Made by a program: the position numbers and the translations under genes. DNA of 64,000 bases from contig CM049318.1 of assembly GCA_026874595.1 (NCBI GenBank), positions 5,535,741-5,599,740 on the forward strand, written 5' to 3'. This DNA is from Sipunculus nudus (taxonomy: Eukaryota; Annelida; Sipuncula; Golfingiida; Sipunculidae). This document shows, piece after piece, positions 61,501-64,000 of the stretch. The notes under the pieces were generated by a model. The model made no database searches and was not told the DNA's origin. It worked only from the letters and a program-made list of their open reading frames with translations. Each line of letters begins with the position of its first letter. Position 1 is the first letter of the stretch.

Positions 61501-63424
61501 CCTATGACATCCTGGTTTTCGTATGTACGCAAAATGACAGCCCGTATTATGATATAGCGGTCGAATTACTGAGAGAAATAAACATTTCAGGGTTCGACAA
61601 GGCCACCGGGATGTGACACGAAAGTATTCCGAGGACTATGTTAATTCAATTCGAGAATCTATATGAGGAGAGGGGCTGGGTGTCAAGGGGATGTGGGTCG
61701 GAAAGCTTTGAAGCGTTAAAACCCTGATTTAGGACAGCGCAAGAATCAAATTATAATAGGGTGTTGCGCCATATATATGGTCGACACGGCCCTTTGGTTT
61801 GCAGTAAACTTGCAATGACATCAACACTACACTGTTGATTAGGTTATCGTACATACCTAAAAGGGCCCAATTACCTAACTGACCTTTATAAACTAAAGCT
61901 ATTCCCTTAAAGCTTTTATTAAAAAAACATAGGCCAGCAAACGTATATATCACCGTACACAGGCTGCCTGTTTTGTTTATATGAACGGGTGTATAATTTG
62001 GGGAATAAAAAATAATCCACCAAAATCATCAAAACAAATTCAATCAGGGCACTGGCATCAGGTCAGATAAGCCACAGCTTTTCAAATGACATATTGCAAG
62101 AAGTTACCTTTCTACCTCCACATTTATGCAACCTACAACCTTAGGTTACACGTTTCTCACGTTTGTCAACATTGCTGTGTAAACTGTTTACATACATATT
62201 TTTGAAAAAAAAGTTCACACATCCTTAACGAAAGCCTTATAAGGACTTTTCACAACCAAAATTACCCTTAGATCATCAATATTTACTCAGAGGAAGCAGG
62301 AAATCGCATGAATTCTTCTTCAAAAGGTAAATGATTGGACGCCTTTCAAGATAATGATAAGCGCACGACTGATTCCATTATCTAAACCTTAGTGTGCATT
62401 ATATAAATATCATGAATAAAACAGCTTGTTGCCTGTTATTACCCTTTATGCTGCACACCATAAATGTATAATTTAGTTGAAGATAAGCGTGAATATGCAT
62501 ATATGTTTTTCGTTTTCGTATTTTACATCACACAAGTGATAGTAGTCTGATTAGGACCAGGGGTATTCGTTTCCATTCGGGCCCCCTTTAACACCCGACA
62601 ATGCAGATATTTTACTCACAGCGTTTATGGCCCACACAGTAACATATATATTTTCTCTCGGTCTGACGCTCCTCGTCAGGGTCATGTTGACTTTCTGGAC
62701 GGCCCCTTCGTCTCTGTGTTCGTCGTCTGTTGAGTGGAACACTTCAACAGGTCGGCCCTGTCAAGAATATATCAAAATAAAGCATGGCTCAGACATTACA
62801 TCTGCTGCAAAACTCTAACTGAACTATGATCCCGTACTTGTATTCCTTTGTATGATATGTGATAAATAAATATGTATAAAAATGTACACATTTATTTTCT
62901 TGATTCATCATTAAATAAAGAGTTTTTTTCTGAGTTTACTGAGTGAATGTATACATATTTTTTGTTGAAAATTTGCTTACCCCGATAAGGTCACTGCTGT
63001 CGTAGAACGTGCCTACTGTGATGTAGTACTTGATGACCCCGGTGTGGGGGTCAGAGAAGCCGAGGAACGCCAGGCTGACGGTACTGGTGTTGTACAACAT
63101 GTATCCCAGGCGATGACGGCCGAGGTTCACCGAGTGGTCAGTAACCGCCGCGAAGGCTCCGGGTCTCGGACGACTGTGGTCAACCTAGAATAACGTGAGA
63201 AATGCTCGATTTTAGACGAGAGTGAAGTCAGTAAGTAAAATCACCGAAAGCTGTCTTTAGATGGCCAAGAGCCATTTTACATATTGATATGGCAAACTGA
63301 CGGCCTGGTGGGACTTTGAAGATATTTACAAAATCGAAACAAACGATTTTTCTGTGTGCTTACAACAGATATTAGATTGAAGGAGAAGCAATTTGAGAAA
63401 TACATCACACATTCTGAGATACAG

Positions 63425-63470
<46 letters not shown>

Positions 63471-63611
63471 TAGGAACGGTACCAGCTGTGGCTGACTGAC
63501 GGTAGTGGTACAGATGCCGGCCCCGTTACACCCCACCACTCTCGCCTGATACCGTTCACCGTCACGTAACGTCACGTTCGAGTAGATGGTTTCTCTGACG
63601 TCACCAAAAAG
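45801..63611 (-). CDS. Large FN3-like modular extracellular protein, C-terminal part
   Basis: Fourteen minus-strand exons in transcription order: 63611-63483, 63184-62981, 62757-62620, 61422-61248, 61091-60822, 60414-59984, 59600-59354, 58989-58294, 57896-57706, 52767-52656, 52124-51802, 50905-50701, 46546-46445, 45964-45801. Phases agree at every junction and total about 1,128 residues. Repeating signatures are those of fibronectin-III-like domains: W in strand B (LAARWHTTG, LTVGWTGF, LHMNWTDVF), G.x.Y.W or Y.v.G in strand C (YKWAVGTV, YYITVGTF), Y.v.V.A.N.AG in strand F (AINKAGLYHT, ATNGAGATRV, AENHAGFTTK) and D.TPP linkers (VDGTPPDLS, ADFTPPEI). It also has a Cys-rich insert and a jelly-roll module. 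No transmembrane helix is evident before the stop. It is probably secreted or peripheral; the N-terminus lies right of the window. No named orthologue recognised. Confidence 0.82.
46121..46160. repeat. (TA)n microsatellite
   Basis: About 20 TA units in the intron between the last two FN3-like exons. Confidence 0.9.
46264..46427. mobile_element. 164-bp hairpin MITE with tandem 21-bp palindromic core
   Basis: Terminal inverted repeats of about 40 bp, starting GGAAGCGTATTGCTGCCAC and inverted at 46427. TA precedes (one base off) and follows, suggesting a mariner-like TA target. The core (46309-46380) holds three copies of a 21-bp unit each containing the palindrome CGTACGTACG. Located 17 nt after the donor of the FN3-like gene's 46546-46445 exon. 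Confidence 0.82.
46662..50010. mobile_element. Array-carrying repeat element with inverted GTTCACTCTGTGAA-like borders
   Basis: Left border near 46665 (GTTCACTCTGTGAA) and right border near 49975 (TTCACAGAGTGAAC) are inverted copies. The left border is followed by a CCGTCCACTGTCAACTGTCC-type simple sequence, the right by GACCCCTGGGTCTCTTGTTT. Between them is the ~340-bp tandem array. It may be a Helitron-like or 'pearl'-type bivalve element; this class is inference. Confidence 0.5.
46730..49195 (+). repeat. ~340-bp tandem repeat array, about 7-8 units
   Basis: The landmark GATGTATTGTCTGTTACC recurs at about 47061, 47401, 47740, 48079, 48414, 48747 and 49019, i.e. spacings of 340, 339, 339, 335, 333 and 272. 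Central units are more alike than the outer ones. Each unit carries a GGTGGCGCCACC or GGTGGCGCCAGC palindrome, a CTGCTGCAGC palindrome and TTCAAGATGGCGTCTC. Looser copies of the GGCGCC core continue at 49590, 49735 and 49870. Confidence 0.85.
50374..50467. mobile_element. 94-bp Tigger/pogo-like MITE
   Basis: CAGTCAAACCTCT at the left and its inverted counterpart AGAGGTTCCACTG at the right, followed by TATATA. Lies in an FN3-like gene intron, 234 bp beyond the exon 50905-50701 donor. Confidence 0.65.
50701..52767 (-). CDS. FN3-like gene, exons 10-12
   Basis: Exons 52767-52656, 52124-51802 and 50905-50701. The first encodes TVYVRNGPMLLEWTSRDRES and HCDWALG; the second TMYVTIRCTNTKELTSYLGS, the linker TGPPDMQNAEVY and LTVGWTGFVDTSGIKHFQ; the third VKVTCGSGDVVDW and YQIHVRAENHAGFTTKPVNT. 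Together they span about two FN3-like domains. Phase order 0/1, 1/0, 0/1 is consistent at each junction. Confidence 0.8.
51400..51560 (+). repeat. Dispersed repeat, copy 3
   Basis: GCAGCGGTTATACACTGCAG, ATCACCAGTGCTGGTACAGG and GTCAGACCAATATGAGCATG match the copy at 31060-31150. Lies between FN3-like exons 51802 and 50905. Confidence 0.55.
53403..57420 (+). mobile_element. Old, decayed Ty3/gypsy element in an intron of the FN3-like gene
   Basis: A putative 5' LTR runs from TGTGTCCCGATG at 53403 to ACA at about 53768, followed by TGGCGACAAGGAG, a plausible primer site. Coding fragments in several frames follow to about 57200. No matching 3' LTR was found by eye, so the right end is uncertain or truncated. 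Orientation is opposite to the host gene. Confidence 0.72.
54735..57197 (+). pseudogene. pol: Gypsy pol pseudogene (protease, RT, RNase H, integrase remnants)
   Basis: Fragments in order: protease-like NTDASVSIMSESAYREL (54735-54971); RT FSKLDLIHAYQQLVLDEKSR and SLPYGVNAAPGLYQR (55383-55607, ending in TAG); RT catalytic SLDDILVCGTTQEDH and thumb YLGYDIDTAGIHSSPDKLQG (55632-55985); RNase H LECDAAPYGLGAVSS (55955-56167) and NLTDHKPLLGLF (56158-56418); integrase pieces including SSNGMAERTVQ-like sequence in a shifted frame near 56960-57000 and the C-terminal RALRTRLDLIKPNVSTYVD (to 57197). Stops and shifts between every block show it cannot be expressed as one protein. Confidence 0.85.
57706..57896 (-). 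CDS. FN3-like gene, exon 9
   Basis: 191 bp, phases 1 to 0. Completes the domain begun in exon 8 (GVQIQTFLSAGTTSHG, then HATVMATNGAGATRVVHSQP) and gives the linker VIADFTPPEICCLM. The next intron is about 4.9 kb and contains the decayed gypsy element at 53.4-57.4 kb. Confidence 0.78.
58294..58989 (-). CDS. FN3-like gene, exon 8: jelly-roll module inside FN3-like repeats
   Basis: A single 696-bp exon. It starts with STYVTRVLAVDPAGHVSD (FN3 strand F), then NLVRDGSFEKGVTSSPW and, about 130 residues later, HAFLLDDVTLEPM. The N-terminal 'N.V.DGSFE....W' and C-terminal 'LDDV.LEP' are hallmarks of galactose-binding/CBM-type jelly-roll domains such as CBM4_9 or DUF642. Between them are predicted beta strands (YIHFNTKSTAKLTFSTLL; HVQYVQLRGGGFLRF). 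The exon ends in the next FN3-like domain (YVVASWKILDPESNIVDYKW). Ligand unknown. Confidence 0.76.
59354..60414 (-). CDS. FN3-like gene, exons 6-7
   Basis: Exon 60414-59984 (431 bp) encodes VYIFHVRAWYTESEVAVYKS, the linker VDGTPPDLSRSRVP and a full following domain with LTAVNVTWRGVF and WYVTTVVAHNQAGLQTT. Exon 59600-59354 begins VDVSPPVSTSAVV and contains WHGFYDLQSGIHHYLVCV. It must end at CAGCAGG followed by a GTGCGA donor so that the next exon reads GSTYVTRVLAVDPAGH in frame; reading on instead meets a stop near 59238. The donor is weak but is the only one giving a sensible strand F. Confidence 0.75.
60822..61422 (-). CDS. FN3-like gene, exons 4-5: six-cysteine insert then FN3-like domain
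   Basis: Exon 61422-61248 ends with six cysteines spaced C-X4-C-X3-C-X-C-X6-C-X5-C (RRCSSQSCEGHCTC...), a compact disulfide module between FN3-like repeats that does not match the EGF consensus I know. Exon 61091-60822 encodes FTYSQDTLAARWHTTGTGKK and YEWSVSLKGKLPG, an FN3-like B-C strand pair. Its donor would be GTCTTC, a weak site, but the phase matches the next exon. Confidence 0.72.
62620..63611 (-). CDS. FN3-like gene, exons 1-3 in the window
   Basis: Exons 63611-63483 (43 codons), 63184-62981 (68) and 62757-62620 (46), all phase 0. The first ends an FN3-like domain (YQARVVGCNGAGICTTTVSQ). The second and third form the next domain: LGFSDPHTGVIKYYITVGTF with a strand-C Tyr pair, then NIYVTVWAINA for strand F. 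Exon 63611 needs an upstream exon ending in phase 0, not visible before 64000. An (AG)n tract (63426-63469) lies 13 nt into the first intron. Confidence 0.8.
63426..63470 (+). repeat. (AG)n microsatellite
   Basis: About 20 AG units, one interruption; reads (TC)n in the sense of the FN3-like gene, 13 nt after a donor. Confidence 0.9.
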
Positions 63612-64000
63612 CTGAAAGGTAAATGTAATAAAATCGCTATCACTGACTTGGGTAAAACCGCTACCTCGCTTCATTTAAACATCTTAAGCTTTAAAGCATC
63701 ATTCATCGGTCGGAGCGATATTTTATAGTACTGACCTTAATTTTGTAAAAAGGTAATTCATGCTAAATATTTTCCTTGTAAAGAGGCGACTTATTTTAAA
63801 GGCTAAGAGTATTTTATTTTATTTAATCAAAATTTAAATTCCGCCATTTCGATAAGTTGTTATAATTTTTTATAATCGATCATGCTGTTCCTTGAGAGGA
63901 GAATTCAATACTGTCAGTGTCCAGGGAGGCATTAATCCCTATGTAACCAAGGCATAAGAGAAGATGGAATTTGAATATTTAAATTGTGGATATATGCGCA
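63612..64000. other. Intron of the FN3-like gene at the right edge
   Basis: Begins upstream of a tttcag acceptor on the minus strand at 63613-63617. No further exon seen before the edge. Confidence 0.6.

Overview
This is a 64 kb stretch of an AT-rich animal genome with GT/AG introns, several SINEs, nested LTR retroelements and many (TA)n/(AG)n/poly-G tracts. The combination of a nostrin-type gene, Mag-like Ty3/gypsy elements, tRNA-derived SINEs and 'accgtccgtccgtc' repeats suggests a lophotrochozoan, probably a mollusc. That assignment is inference.

Plus strand, 12909-38080: fifteen spliced coding exons (plus an alternative sixteenth) of a nostrin-like F-BAR/HR1/SH3 gene. Exon phases agree throughout. 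The N-terminal exon(s), about 40 residues in vertebrate nostrin, were not found and probably lie left of the window. The last SH3 exon is duplicated: two non-identical terminal exons, each with its own stop, and an AATAAA between them. The gene should therefore produce two SH3 C-termini.

Minus strand, 63611-45801: fourteen exons, all in phase, forming the C-terminal ~1,128 residues of a large extracellular-type protein. It is made of fibronectin-III-like modules, a six-cysteine insert and a jelly-roll (carbohydrate-binding-like) module. It continues beyond the right edge. The two genes converge; 38.1-45.8 kb holds UTR/intergenic DNA without a supported gene.

Mobile DNA: 3715-11674 is a young LTR element (697-bp direct repeats, GTAT target duplication) with a shortened interior. 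A Mag-type Ty3/gypsy element (6857-11592, identical 145-bp LTRs, GGACT duplication) has inserted into its right LTR. An old, decayed gypsy element lies at 53.4-57.4 kb in an intron of the FN3 gene. Two long-hairpin elements sit only about 20 nt downstream of splice donors: a 1.43-kb foldback element (27185-28611) in nostrin and a 164-bp MITE (46264-46427) in the FN3 gene. A ~340-bp tandem array occupies 46.7-49.2 kb. Smaller elements include Tigger/pogo-like MITEs and SINEs.

Intron/exon limits were derived by eye from splice sites and reading frame and may be off by a base or two. No RNA evidence was available.
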